A stretch of 64,000 nt of DNA from Aporhodopirellula aestuarii (GTDB lineage Bacteria; Planctomycetota; Planctomycetia; Pirellulales; Pirellulaceae), in contig NZ_JAMQBK010000029.1 of the NCBI RefSeq assembly GCF_023701485.1, forward strand, positions 124,001 to 188,000, given 5' to 3'. Position 1 is the stretch's first letter. Every line of letters begins with the position of its first letter. Under the pieces are notes generated by a model. That model ran no database searches. It saw only the letters and a program-made list of their open reading frames with translations, and was not told where the DNA came from. Made by a program: the position numbers and the translations under genes. Below are positions 52,765-61,387 of this stretch, piece by piece.

Positions 52765-53877
52765 ATGTCTTCGAAAAAATTGCGTCGCCAAATCGCTTGG
52801 GAGGCGGCACGTCTGATGTACTCGCGAGAAGTCAGCGAGTACTACACCGCCAAACAAAAAGCAGCGCGGCGTATCTACAAAGGCTGGATCAAGCCCGCCG
52901 ATCTTCCCACGAATGCGGAAATCCGTGAGCAGGTTTTGCAGCTCACTCGGCTCAGCGAAGGTGCTGAGGGCTCGGCGAGTCGATTGCTCGATATGCGATT
53001 GCGGGCGGCTTGGTGGTTGCGCAAGCTCGCACCGTTTCATCCCAAATTGATCGGTAGTGTGCTCAAGGGGAGTGTGCGGGAAGGCTCCGACATTGACGTG
53101 CATGTTTTCGCCGCGAATGTCCATTCGATCACGATCATGCTCGATGATTTAGGGGTGCACTATGAAGTCGAACGCAAACGTCTGCAAAAAGACGGTGAAT
53201 TGAGAGTGTTCACACACGTCCATGTCAAAGACGCCTTTCCGATTGAGATCACGGTCTATGCTCCCGCACTCATGGGATATCGTTTTCGATGTTCGATCAC
53301 CGGCAAGCCGATCGAACGGGCTGGCTCGGGTGATCTCGAGCGGCTGATCGCGATCGAGCACGGCCTCAAAGCGAACGAGCAGATCAGCCGGTTTTCTGAG
53401 ATGGATGCGTGTCCCGATCGAGCCAATGTGTTCTTGTCTTTGCTGATGCCGTTAGAAAAGGTCAAGCAAAACCCTCGCTGGCATCCCGAAGGTGACGCGC
53501 TTTATCACAGCATGCAGGTGTACGCGTTGGCAAAAGACGCGATGCCTTATGACGAAGAGTTCTTGTTGGCGGCGCTATTGCATGACGTCGGTAAAGCGAT
53601 CGATAGGGATGATCATGTTGCCGCCGGACTCGAGGCTCTCGAAGGCTTTATCTCACCGCGGACGGCTTGGTTGATCGCTCGTCACATGGATGTGCATAAG
53701 ATCATGGATCGGACGATCGGTGCACGGCATCGCAAGCGATTGGTCGCCCATCCGTTGTACGAAGATCTGTTGGTTCTCGGTGACTGTGATCGACATGGGC
53801 GGGTTCCCGGTATCGAAGTGGAAGAGCCCGAGGAGGCGCTCGACTACATTGAACAGATCGAAGAAATGTTTTCGTGA
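52765..53877 (+). CDS. Fusion of minimal nucleotidyltransferase and HD domains
   Basis: I chose the ATG at 52765 (MSSKKLRRQIAWEAARLMY). Near residues 96-112, GSVLKGSVREGSDIDVHVF has the GS and DxD signatures of the pol-beta nucleotidyltransferase superfamily. From about residue 245 an HD domain follows: HSMQVYALA, ALLHDVGKAIDRDDH and ARHMDVH carry the metal-binding His and Asp. The HD region resembles that of bacterial CCA-adding enzymes, but the NTase part is short and not CCA-like. It could be a tRNA- or nucleotide-modifying/hydrolysing enzyme; no specific function can be given. Confidence 0.8.
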   Translation: MSSKKLRRQIAWEAARLMYSREVSEYYTAKQKAARRIYKGWIKPADLPTNAEIREQVLQLTRLSEGAEGSASRLLDMRLRAAWWLRKLAPFHPKLIGSVLKGSVREGSDIDVHVFAANVHSITIMLDDLGVHYEVERKRLQKDGELRVFTHVHVKDAFPIEITVYAPALMGYRFRCSITGKPIERAGSGDLERLIAIEHGLKANEQISRFSEMDACPDRANVFLSLLMPLEKVKQNPRWHPEGDALYHSMQVYALAKDAMPYDEEFLLAALLHDVGKAIDRDDHVAAGLEALEGFISPRTAWLIARHMDVHKIMDRTIGARHRKRLVAHPLYEDLLVLGDCDRHGRVPGIEVEEPEEALDYIEQIEEMFS

Positions 53878-53958
53878 GCGATCGGGCGGCTGGGATAACG
53901 ACGAGGCCGGTTGAATCGTTTTGATTTTATTGCTTTCACACTCGCATGACGTGATCGA

Positions 53959-54741
53959 ATGACTCGAGCCAGGCGAATTGAACTTTTCAGGCCTCGTCAC
54001 GCCCAGCGGCTTTCGATTACCGATTTATTTGCATTCGTGACCGGCTTTGGCGTTTGGTTCGGTGGGATGCGGATTGCCGGAATCTATGGCTTCGTGATCG
54101 GCTGTTTTGCTTTGCAAGCCGCCTCGGGGCGTCTGCTGAGGCGAAATGACTGGCAATGGGGAGCGTTCAGCGGCGCCGCCACGATGTTCGGTTCACTCTG
54201 TCTCGCGTGGGTCCTGTTCGGCACTTTCGGGGAGACTCATCCACGGGTCGCTGAGCTCATCGAGGAAAGACTGCGTGCGGCCGAGAAAAGCCTGGACGCG
54301 TATCATGCCGACCACGAGCGTTGGCCCAGTGATTTATCGAAGATTCGCATCACGCGGTTGGGCCGGGGCGATCTCAACGCCTACGACCAGGAGTTGTTTG
54401 ACTATCGGGTGGACGGAGATCGCTTTCACCTTGTTTATTCAGGAGGAGACCACCAGTCGGCCGGTGTCGGCGTCAGTACCGAGGTGAGTTTGGATCAGGT
54501 CAATGAGTTTCAGGATTGGCGGATCTCACCGGTCACGTTTTTGATGAAGTCGCCCGGAGCGGGCTGCATGATGATGGCGCTGATGTTTTCCGCGGTCGTG
54601 GCGGTGGGGGCCGCGATGCTTTTCTGTCGAGACTCCGGGCAAACGCGAATCGACTTCATGGCTGCAGTTTTAGTGGCAATCGCCGGCAGCGTGATTGGTG
54701 CGATGCTCGTGGATCTGAGCATGATCGCGAGTCGTTGGTGA
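53959..54741 (+). CDS. Membrane protein of unknown function
   Basis: This 260-residue protein has membrane segments near residues 20-60 (ITDLFAFVTGFGVWFGGM, IAGIYGFVIGCFALQAA) and 68-90, and two more near the C-terminus (MMMALMFSAVVAVGAAMLF, FMAAVLVAIAGSVIGAML). A soluble stretch between them (EERLRAAEKSLDAYHADHER, then WPSDLSKI) has a helix-and-strand pattern reminiscent of type II secretion pseudopilin-like planctomycete proteins. No family was recognised. It follows the NTase-HD gene by about 80 bp on the same strand. Confidence 0.6.
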   Translation: MTRARRIELFRPRHAQRLSITDLFAFVTGFGVWFGGMRIAGIYGFVIGCFALQAASGRLLRRNDWQWGAFSGAATMFGSLCLAWVLFGTFGETHPRVAELIEERLRAAEKSLDAYHADHERWPSDLSKIRITRLGRGDLNAYDQELFDYRVDGDRFHLVYSGGDHQSAGVGVSTEVSLDQVNEFQDWRISPVTFLMKSPGAGCMMMALMFSAVVAVGAAMLFCRDSGQTRIDFMAAVLVAIAGSVIGAMLVDLSMIASRW

Positions 54742-54863
54742 CGTCGGTCGAGAGCATTCAAAGCGGATCGCGCTGCCGCTCATGGAAATGCCGGCCGGTG
54801 AGTTGCCGCGGGTCCGCAGTGATGGGATCGGTCCGCGAGGCGTGCCGTTGCTCGCGGAGTCGC

Positions 54864-55319
54864 TTATTCGGTGTCGCGGATTTGCTTGAGCAAGGCAGAG
54901 AACACCATTTCATTTTCGTCGAAATCGCGACTCTCGGCTTGGAATTGAATCAACAGGCGACCCGCGATCGGCATTTGTCTGCGAGTGGAATCGGGGGCAT
55001 CGAGCAGGACGACGCGAGAAAAGACCACCAAATCCAGGTGGTAGAAGCTCAGGTCCACCGCGCGTTCGCCGTCGCTTGCGCCAGTTAGCTTGACCTCTTG
55101 GCTTTCGACGTTGCCATATTGCTCTCGCAGCATTTCGTCGATCTCGGCGAGTATCTCATCGTCGCTACGGGTGATTGGAAGAGTTTCAATCGAAAGGAAC
55201 CCGCCACTGGGCAGGTCCAGCGTCAAGCCTTGGTCTCCCTCGTCATCGCCGCGGGGTGCGAGTGTCCAGTTCTCTGGATAGAGGAGTTTGAGTCCGAATC
55301 CTTCAAAGGTTGCAGGCAT
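54864..55319 (-). CDS. Small hypothetical protein, PsbP/DUF1795-like
   Basis: This 151-residue protein has no signal peptide. It opens with FEGFGLKLLYPENWTLA, a pattern typical of PsbP/Mog1-fold domains, and continues with alternating strands and helices (GGFLSIETLPITRSDDEIL, YHLDLVVFSRVVLLD, GRLLIQFQAESRDFDENE). Function is unknown. It lies 44 bp downstream of the thioesterase gene on the same strand, so the rpsR-thioesterase-this gene set may form one transcription unit. Confidence 0.6.
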   Translation of the reverse strand: MPATFEGFGLKLLYPENWTLAPRGDDEGDQGLTLDLPSGGFLSIETLPITRSDDEILAEIDEMLREQYGNVESQEVKLTGASDGERAVDLSFYHLDLVVFSRVVLLDAPDSTRRQMPIAGRLLIQFQAESRDFDENEMVFSALLKQIRDTE

Positions 55320-55363
55320 GGTGTGGATGCAAAAGAGGCGAGAGGTTCAGGGGCGAATGTTGC

Positions 55364-55792
55364 TCAATCGCTCGCCAGGAGGGCGGATCGGATTGAATCC
55401 GGCACGGGCATCTTGCTGAGTTTTCCGCCCGGTCCGAGTCGGCAGCAAACGACCGAAATGCGACCGATGGCGACCGGTCTGTCGACGCAGTCGATCTGGT
55501 AGCGGTAGTGCACGCTGCTTGTGCCGACACGCTCGACGATCAGAGAAATGTCGAGGACATCTTCGAATCGGGCGGGGCCGAGATACTCACAGGCGGCCGA
55601 AACTCGCGGCCACGTGAGTGAATCGGGGCTGTCGTGCGAAGGCAGGACAACGACCCCGATGGATCGCAAGAATTGGTGCTCGACCGACTCCATGATGGGG
55701 AAGAAGGCCGAGAAATGCACAATTCCTGCCGCGTCGGTGTCTCGAAATTCGACACGACGCTGCGTCCGGTAGCGAGCAGGTGAATCGCTCAC
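55364..55792 (-). CDS. Hotdog-fold acyl-CoA thioesterase (YbgC/FadM-like)
   Basis: This 142-residue protein has the 4-hydroxybenzoyl-CoA thioesterase signature VEFRDTDAAGIVHFSAFF near residue 15, whose second Asp is catalytic, followed by the long helix PIMESVEHQFLRSIG. The rest fits the single hotdog fold (VSAACEYLGPARFEDVLDI). It should hydrolyse short or aromatic acyl-CoA esters in the cytoplasm. It starts 9 bp after the rpsR stop on the same strand. Confidence 0.88.
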   Translation of the reverse strand: MSDSPARYRTQRRVEFRDTDAAGIVHFSAFFPIMESVEHQFLRSIGVVVLPSHDSPDSLTWPRVSAACEYLGPARFEDVLDISLIVERVGTSSVHYRYQIDCVDRPVAIGRISVVCCRLGPGGKLSKMPVPDSIRSALLASD

Positions 55793-55801
55793 TGGGCGAA
55801 A

Positions 55802-56080
55802 TTACTCGCCGACATATGGCAAGAGGGCCATGAAACGGGCACGTTTGACCGCTGAAGTCACGGCGTGCTGGCTCGCTGCCGTGCAACCGCTCTTGCGACG
55901 TCCCATGATGCGTCCTTGACGATTGACCATTTTGGACAGCAAATCGATGTCCTTGTAGTCAACGTACATCGGACGTGGGCGATGGCCATCGACGAAAATG
56001 GGGTCTTTCTTGCGGGTACGGCTGCGGACGCGTGAACGTTTGCGGGCACGGCTACGCGTGCTCATGGGACGTGGGGGCAT
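55802..56080 (-). CDS. rpsR: 30S ribosomal protein S18
   Basis: This 92-residue protein is S18: a basic N-terminal extension (RSRARKRSRVRSRTRKKDP) is followed by the core (YVDYKDIDLLSKMVNRQGRI, then MGRRKSGCTAASQHAV) and the terminal KRARFMALLPYV. A start five codons in (MSTRSRA) is also possible. It is a small-subunit protein that pairs with S6; rpsF is not adjacent. Confidence 0.95.
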   Translation of the reverse strand: MPPRPMSTRSRARKRSRVRSRTRKKDPIFVDGHRPRPMYVDYKDIDLLSKMVNRQGRIMGRRKSGCTAASQHAVTSAVKRARFMALLPYVGE

Positions 56081-56586
56081 GTTTTTCCTATAACAGAAAA
56101 GGCGAATGGTCTATGTCGGTCGGCCCGAATGTTGCGATACACGCATGCATCAGCCGACTCGCCGAAGGGCCGCACAGTGTGACGATCAGGTTCCGGCTTT
56201 GCAATGCGTCTTTGCAGCAAAAAGCGTGATTTCAAGCGGTCTACGACAGGCGGTCGGGCGTTTTGACCGGCGCCGCCGATGAACCGAAGATCACCTGTCG
56301 GGTCTGCCGTCACCGCAACCGGGGCCGACGCCGCAACCGGGTGGCCGGCGTTGCGCGGGCGGGGTGACGCTCGGGCGAGGCCCATGCGGAAGCCGACGTG
56401 GGGAATTGGGCCCAAAAGGCCGTCCCGACGTCATGCCCTATCGTCTCACGAGGGCCAGCTGGGATAGCGAAACTGCCCGATTCGGCGAGAGCGGCAAAGA
56501 AAGACGCACACTCTCTTCGTCGCGACGGGCGTGATTGCAAAAACGGGCGTGATTCGAAAAATCAGCCCGGGGTCAAACGATCCAGA
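56081..56586. other. Intergenic region upstream of rpsR
   Basis: This 506-bp region shows no supported gene. It must carry the rpsR promoter. Short open frames on both strands have skewed composition and no recognisable motif. Confidence 0.5.
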
Positions 56587-57297
56587 CTACCACGCGGCAG
56601 TGTCTTCGGAGGATTCATCTTCGACGCCAAGGCGTGTTTGTAGTTGCAGAAAACGATCGTACATCCGCTCGCTGCTGCTGTGCACATGCTCGGCTTCGGT
56701 GATGAACCGGATCTTGTTATCGGGATAAACGTCCGCGCCAATCAACGTTTCGCGGAACGGATCCAGAGGAGCGCCGTAGGCGATCAACAGTTTGTGTTCG
56801 TCGAGCTGCACTTCCTGCTTTTTCATCGGATTGATGACCGCAATTCCGGTGCATCCGTCGTTGATGAGGACATCTTCGAATTCCATCAAGATGCTCTTTA
56901 AGACGGGTACGTCGATGTGCTCACGATACAGATCCTCGTGGTGCGAGTTGCTGTGATGGCTCGTTTCGAGCACCACGTCGACAACGTTGCCGAGGTGATC
57001 GATCAGATCGAGGAAAGTGTCCAATAGGATCGGCCGCGTCGCCGCCGCCATGATGACGGGCGTCGTCGCACCGGAGGCTTCGTCGACGTACTTGTCGTAG
57101 CGAAAACCTTGGCGAGGTGCGATCTGCACGTCGTAGGAAGGACGGATCGCGTCGGTAAGTTCGAAGGTGCCATAGGTTTTGATTCCCATGTGAACCTGGA
57201 GTTCTTCGTCGCTCAGACGCTCGAAACTGCCAGGTGCTACCGGCATATCAGTCGCGTCTTGTGGGGTCGGACGAAGGATGCGTTTTAGGAAGCCCAT
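56587..57297 (-). CDS. Conserved-looking protein of unknown function
   Basis: I chose the ATG at 57297 (MGFLKRILRP), about 236 residues; the frame can extend four codons. There is no signal peptide or membrane segment. The sequence is a well-formed mixed alpha/beta protein (TTPVIMAAATRPILLDTFLD, VVDVVLETSHHSNSHHEDLY, HKLLIAYGAPLDPFRETLIG) with a His-rich loop that might bind metal. I do not recognise a family; it has the look of a planctomycete-wide hypothetical. The end (EDESSEDTAAW) is acidic. Confidence 0.65.
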   Translation of the reverse strand: MGFLKRILRPTPQDATDMPVAPGSFERLSDEELQVHMGIKTYGTFELTDAIRPSYDVQIAPRQGFRYDKYVDEASGATTPVIMAAATRPILLDTFLDLIDHLGNVVDVVLETSHHSNSHHEDLYREHIDVPVLKSILMEFEDVLINDGCTGIAVINPMKKQEVQLDEHKLLIAYGAPLDPFRETLIGADVYPDNKIRFITEAEHVHSSSERMYDRFLQLQTRLGVEDESSEDTAAW

Positions 57298-57778
57298 CTT
57301 GTTGATCAAATCTTGAAACGCGGTAGTGAGATCGTTTCAAAAAGCGAGCGAGCAAGCTTTGAGAGACGGTTCACCGGTGCGTCGGGTGAACACCCAAAAT
57401 TAGGTTACGCAGGGGATGAGGCGTCCGGAGGCTGTTCGAACCACAAAAAACGTGCAGAATGAACATAGTGCGGTGTTATGTCTTTGTTACAAACGGAAGG
57501 ATCGTTTCAAAGCATTCAACCGGCCCCTCAAATGCGATCAAATTGATCGGCATTTATGTTGTAAAAAGAACACATGTGTGTTGAATCAGACACGGTCCTT
57601 GCACAAAAACACCATCACTTGCGTGCTCAAATTGACGTGGTGGCGGGTGTCGCACCAAACAGAAATCCAGTGGCACTCATTGGAAATCAGAAAAACAGGC
57701 GGACCGGTGTGATCGAGACGTCGGAACGCCCGAGACCGAACACGGCCAGGATTGCCAGGTAATCAAAGGAATCTGAGA
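57298..57778. other. Intergenic region with palindrome
   Basis: This stretch of about 480 bp, somewhat AT-rich, lies between divergent genes. It holds the inverted repeat at 57530-57555 and a perfect ACACATGTGT palindrome near 57572. No gene was supported. Confidence 0.5.
57530..57555. promoter_or_regulatory. Inverted repeat, possible regulator site
   Basis: AAATGCGATCAA and TTGATCGGCATTT are complementary arms (one bulged base) around a single A. The repeat lies about 225 bp upstream of the lipoprotein gene. It could be a DNA-binding site or a small hairpin. Confidence 0.4.
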
Positions 57779-59587
57779 ATGAAAGACGGATCGATGATGA
57801 CCGAGAAGATACGCCTGTCGTTGCCGCGTTGCTTTGTCGGGAAAGCCGTTTGGGGGCTGGTCGCCGGATTGCTGTTGGTCGGCTGTGATGTTCCCGACCG
57901 ACACGATATTGAGATGTTTCGCAAACCGGCGGTGTGGGAAGTGGCTGCGCCGCAAGAACGGTCGGACGAGGTGCGGATCGAGAAGACGAGTCTCTTGCCT
58001 CCGTCCGCTGAACCGTCGCCAGCTAGAGAGAATTGGCAGTTCTGGTATCTGCACCATGTCGAACCCGATGGCGTCATCGGTGGCGGAATGATGCAGTCAC
58101 AGCGAACCACCTCGGATCAAATCAAGCTCACGTTGAATGAGCGAACTTTGATCAAGATGCGTGGCGGCAAGGATACCTCTCCCGATGCTCCGTGGCGTCC
58201 AAACGCCCACGCTTGTCTCAACGCGAACGAGCAGACCTTTTGGCATTCCTCTGAAGGGCAGTTGTTGAGAACCGAATGTCGCGTTCGTCGAGGCCCGCTG
58301 CAAACGACGAAATTCATCGAATTGTCTGGAGACACCATCCGCTTTGATGTCGATCATCTGACCTCTCGTGCAAAGAAAAACGTTCCCCATCAGGGCCCAT
58401 TGGGAGGTCCGCTCGCGGTCTACCAATCGCTGCTGGGCAATCCCCTGCGTTCGCGAGAAAGACGCGAAGCCACCGTCTTGTTGCCGATCCAAGAAACGCT
58501 CGCGGCGCTTCTTATCCGCGGCCGTAGCGATGCGTTGGCGAAACGAATGACGGATCAGGGGTTGGTTCTTGATTCGCTTCATGAAGCGGTCGCGGTCGTT
58601 TCGATTGCCGACGGCCGGCAACGTGAACGATATTACTGGTACGACGATGAAGGTGTCGTTCAGGCAACCAACATCACGGGTGAGAGTCGTTTTACCTACC
58701 GTTGTGATGAGGCTCAGTATGCGGAGCTGGGGGAAGCGTTTTTGGAGAATGTGTATCCCATCACGATTCAACTGCCCGGTAAGCCGATTCCGCCGGGGAA
58801 CGTCAAACAGCTTGCTATCAATGTTGATTTGTCGCCGCAGCCCGACGACGTTGGCGGTAATGCGGAACCCGCCTCTGCGCCGGAGAGGCTGCGTTTGCCG
58901 GTGGCACCGCGGCAATATGTCCAGTCTCTCGACGCAGGTCATCAACGCGTCATCACTGCGGCGCAGCCGGTGTCGGCGAAGAAACTCGCGGGGCGATTTG
59001 AAATCTTCGAATCACCCTCTCGGGCCGCAGACACCGCCGCGACGCCGATCGTGGACTATCGTTCGGCGGGTGTTCGCAAGATGCTCGCCGTTGCCACGTC
59101 CATGACCGGCATGAGTAATCAGGAAAAGGCGATCGAACTCAATCGTACGGTTCACTCGCTATTGTCGTTTGAGCCATTGTCGGTTGGGATTCGGCCCGCC
59201 GGTGCGGTAGCCGAAGCAAATATTGCGGACAGTACCGAGCATGCGATTCTGCTCATCGCGATGCTTCGTGCTCGGGGGGTTCCGGCCCGGATGGCACTTG
59301 GGATGCGGCACTTGTCTGGGCAGGCCGCTTCCGAAACCGATTCCGCTGAAACGGACGCCGAGGCGGAACAACCGTCGAGCCGGTTTGTGTATCACGCGTG
59401 GGTGATCGCGAAAACAGAAGACGATTGGATTTCGTTGGACCCCACGACCGGGTCGGAAACGTCCGCGGATTGCATCGCATTGAAGATCGATGATCTGTCG
59501 GATCTGGATGCGAAGACCTTCGTCGATCAGTATTTGGCGATCCTCGCATCGCTGAGGATGACGGTATCGGCGGCTTTGGTTCAGTGA
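57779..59587 (+). CDS. Transglutaminase-like lipoprotein with Ser at the catalytic Cys position
   Basis: The ATG at 57779 gives about 602 residues. A lipoprotein signal (VWGLVAGLLLVGC) places it on a membrane facing the periplasm. The C-terminal ~170 residues form a transglutaminase-like domain: DSTEHAILLIAMLRARGVPA near residue 486, YHAWV near 538 and SLDPTTG near 553. These line up with the Cys, His and Asp triad, but the Cys of the usual DCTEHA motif is Ser (AGT codon). The protein may therefore be inactive, or may use Ser. The N-terminal ~400 residues contain beta-rich sequence of unknown function. Confidence 0.8.
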   Translation: MKDGSMMTEKIRLSLPRCFVGKAVWGLVAGLLLVGCDVPDRHDIEMFRKPAVWEVAAPQERSDEVRIEKTSLLPPSAEPSPARENWQFWYLHHVEPDGVIGGGMMQSQRTTSDQIKLTLNERTLIKMRGGKDTSPDAPWRPNAHACLNANEQTFWHSSEGQLLRTECRVRRGPLQTTKFIELSGDTIRFDVDHLTSRAKKNVPHQGPLGGPLAVYQSLLGNPLRSRERREATVLLPIQETLAALLIRGRSDALAKRMTDQGLVLDSLHEAVAVVSIADGRQRERYYWYDDEGVVQATNITGESRFTYRCDEAQYAELGEAFLENVYPITIQLPGKPIPPGNVKQLAINVDLSPQPDDVGGNAEPASAPERLRLPVAPRQYVQSLDAGHQRVITAAQPVSAKKLAGRFEIFESPSRAADTAATPIVDYRSAGVRKMLAVATSMTGMSNQEKAIELNRTVHSLLSFEPLSVGIRPAGAVAEANIADSTEHAILLIAMLRARGVPARMALGMRHLSGQAASETDSAETDAEAEQPSSRFVYHAWVIAKTEDDWISLDPTTGSETSADCIALKIDDLSDLDAKTFVDQYLAILASLRMTVSAALVQ

Positions 59588-59761
59588 CGCGGTGATCTGG
59601 CGGATCGAATCGGATTCCCTTGATCACGCGAGCCGACCGAAGCGATCGGCTCGAGGTAGAGGCTACCGTGAAGACACCCCAGTCAAGCGGCAGCATCAGT
59701 CAAGCAACGGGGCCAGTCAAACGGCACGGCCGCAGTGAAACGAATGAGATGCTGACAAACG

Positions 59762-59801
59762 AAAAAACGCCCCAGGAGAAGTTTCCTTCCACTGGGGCGT
59801 T
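59762..59801 (-). terminator. Rho-independent terminator of the Cys-rich gene
   Basis: On the minus strand, AACGCCCCAG pairs perfectly with CTGGGGCGTT around a 20-base loop, followed by a T-run. It lies about 57 nt beyond the stop of the Cys-rich protein gene. Confidence 0.88.
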
Positions 59802-59857
59802 GTCGTGTCGCGTCTGTTTGACGCAGTGCTACTCGTGCAAGTTAGCGAACGAATTCA

Positions 59858-60772
59858 CTAGCGAGCGTAGCTGGCACTGGCCTGAATGACGCGACGATTG
59901 CGGGAAATGCTGGCACTTGGATCGACGATCGGTGCTGGTGGCATTGGTGCGGCTTGCTCGTAGGCAGGAGCAGCGACTGGAGCGGCGACAGGTGCGGCAC
60001 ATCCGCAGCCGGTGCTGCAAGTGTCACAGCCCATGTCGCAGCAGTTGCTCTTCTTGCCGCAGGACAGGTTGCCGAACAATTTGGTCAGCAGGCCGCCCTT
60101 TTTGCTTCCGCAGCAGCTGTCGCAGCTAGGAGCTTCGCAGCAGGTAGGAGCTTCGCAGCAAGTTGGCTCGCAGCAGGTGCTTTCGCATCCGCAAGCTGGT
60201 TCGCAGCAAGCAGGAGCTTCGCAGCATGCAGGTGCTTCGCAGCAAGCTGGGGCTTCGCAGCAAGAGCTGCTCTTCTTGCCGAACAGTTTGCTCAGCAAAC
60301 CACCGCAAGCTGGCTTCTTGCTTCCGCAGCAGCTGTCGCAGCTAGGAGCTTCGCAGCATGCAGGTGCTTCGCAGCAAGTCGGCTCGCAGCAGGTGCTTTC
60401 GCAACCGCAAGCTGGCTCGCAGCAAGCAGGAGCTTCGCAGCAGGTTGGCTCGCAGCAGGTGCTTTCGCATCCGCAAGCTGGTTCGCAGCAAGCAGGCTCG
60501 CAGCATGCAGGAGCTTCGCAGCACGAAGCAACTTCGCAGCAGGTCGACTCAGCGCCGCAGGCCGGTTCGCAGCAGGTCGGTTCGCAGCAAGTTGACTCGC
60601 AACCACAGGCTGGTTCGCAACAAGGATCGTCACAGCATGGGGCTTCGCAGCAAGAACTCGAGCTGCCACAGCCTTTCATGCCAAGCATTCGGTCGAGCAG
60701 GTCAAAGCCAAAACTTTGGCTACAAACTGAACTCGCCAAAACCATCGTTAATGTTAGGATTGTCCGCTTCAT
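59858..60772 (-). CDS. Secreted cysteine-rich CCEP-repeat protein
   Basis: The ATG at 60772 starts a signal peptide (MKRTILTLTMVLASSVCSQS). Of ~304 residues roughly a quarter are Cys, arranged in repeats such as CCEPACGCESTCCEPTCCEA and CCEAPSCDSCCGSKK. Two short basic hydrophobic inserts (LLSKLFGKKSS and LLTKLFGNLSC) interrupt the repeats. The tail is Ala/Pro-rich (AAPVAAPVAAPAYEQAA). It probably forms a heavily disulfide-bonded or metal-loaded envelope component. The same Cys-pair style occurs at the head of the porin at 18575-19963. A strong terminator follows. The function is unknown. Confidence 0.85.
   Translation of the reverse strand: MKRTILTLTMVLASSVCSQSFGFDLLDRMLGMKGCGSSSSCCEAPCCDDPCCEPACGCESTCCEPTCCEPACGAESTCCEVASCCEAPACCEPACCEPACGCESTCCEPTCCEAPACCEPACGCESTCCEPTCCEAPACCEAPSCDSCCGSKKPACGGLLSKLFGKKSSSCCEAPACCEAPACCEAPACCEPACGCESTCCEPTCCEAPTCCEAPSCDSCCGSKKGGLLTKLFGNLSCGKKSNCCDMGCDTCSTGCGCAAPVAAPVAAPAYEQAAPMPPAPIVDPSASISRNRRVIQASASYAR
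60080..60670 (-). repeat. Internal repeats of the Cys-rich gene
   Basis: Multiple near-identical blocks of about 15-60 bp encode CCEPACGCESTCCEP and CCEAPACCEA units. Their high identity suggests recent expansion or gene conversion. Confidence 0.85.
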
Positions 60773-61387
60773 GGAGATCAATCTCCCTCTCTAGAATTTT
60801 GCGGGATTGGAAAGACAGGTTTCCAATTAAGGCGGTGGAGCCACTCGATCAAACCGTTTGGAGACTGGGGACGCGGTCGTCGGACGAAGTCGCCGACGAT
60901 CATTTCCCGGAGTCATTTTTGCGAACACTTACGAACCAGGTGCGGACACCCGGCCCGCTGACTTCGTTCAGTTCACATTTGCCAATCAGTCCCAGAGACA
61001 GTTGTCTCTGAGTTAACATCGCAGTTTCTCAATCGTCTTAGTGGAAGACCGTCTGATACCGACATCCGCTGTCGATATTTCTGGGTCTGTCGTAGGGTCG
61101 TTTCGGCTCATCCCGCCAACTTGGTGAAGTTGGGCGAGGTGAGGAGTCAACCCCGGACACAGAGAGATATCGGCGACCTTGGCTTGCAGGAATAGTGGAA
61201 GGATTGGTTTTTTGAGGCTTGTTAAGGTTTTAGGTTTGTGCGCTTTTATCTTGAATTGCCGGTGTTTTGCGTTGCATCGAACAAAGTGCCCGCACAAGAT
61301 GCCTAACCGGTGTAAACTGACGTTTTGCCTGTTTCACGCTCTGTGAAACCAAGCTTCCCGCCTGTTTTCCTACCTGCTTCCTTTGCC
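60773..61387. other. Intergenic region with perfect inverted repeat
   Basis: About 615 bp between divergent genes. It contains the perfect inverted repeat at 60993-61010. A 94-residue minus-strand open frame (61013-61297) has no recognisable features and I leave it uncalled. Confidence 0.5.
60993..61010. promoter_or_regulatory. Perfect 8+2+8 inverted repeat
   Basis: CAGAGACA-GT-TGTCTCTG lies about 220 bp upstream of the divergent Cys-rich protein gene. The size and symmetry suit a dimeric regulator site, though no regulator is nearby. Confidence 0.45.

Noticed and set aside
59954-60595. 213-residue plus-strand open frame opposite the Cys-rich gene
   Set aside because: It is the antisense shadow of the CCEP repeats, giving only Ala/Ser/Phe-rich repeats. 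The minus frame has a signal peptide and a proper terminator.
60080-60670. CRISPR-like repeats
   Set aside because: The repeats are coding, of irregular length and without spacers or cas genes.
61013-61297. 94-residue minus-strand open frame
   Set aside because: No recognisable motif, no good start context and no neighbour support.
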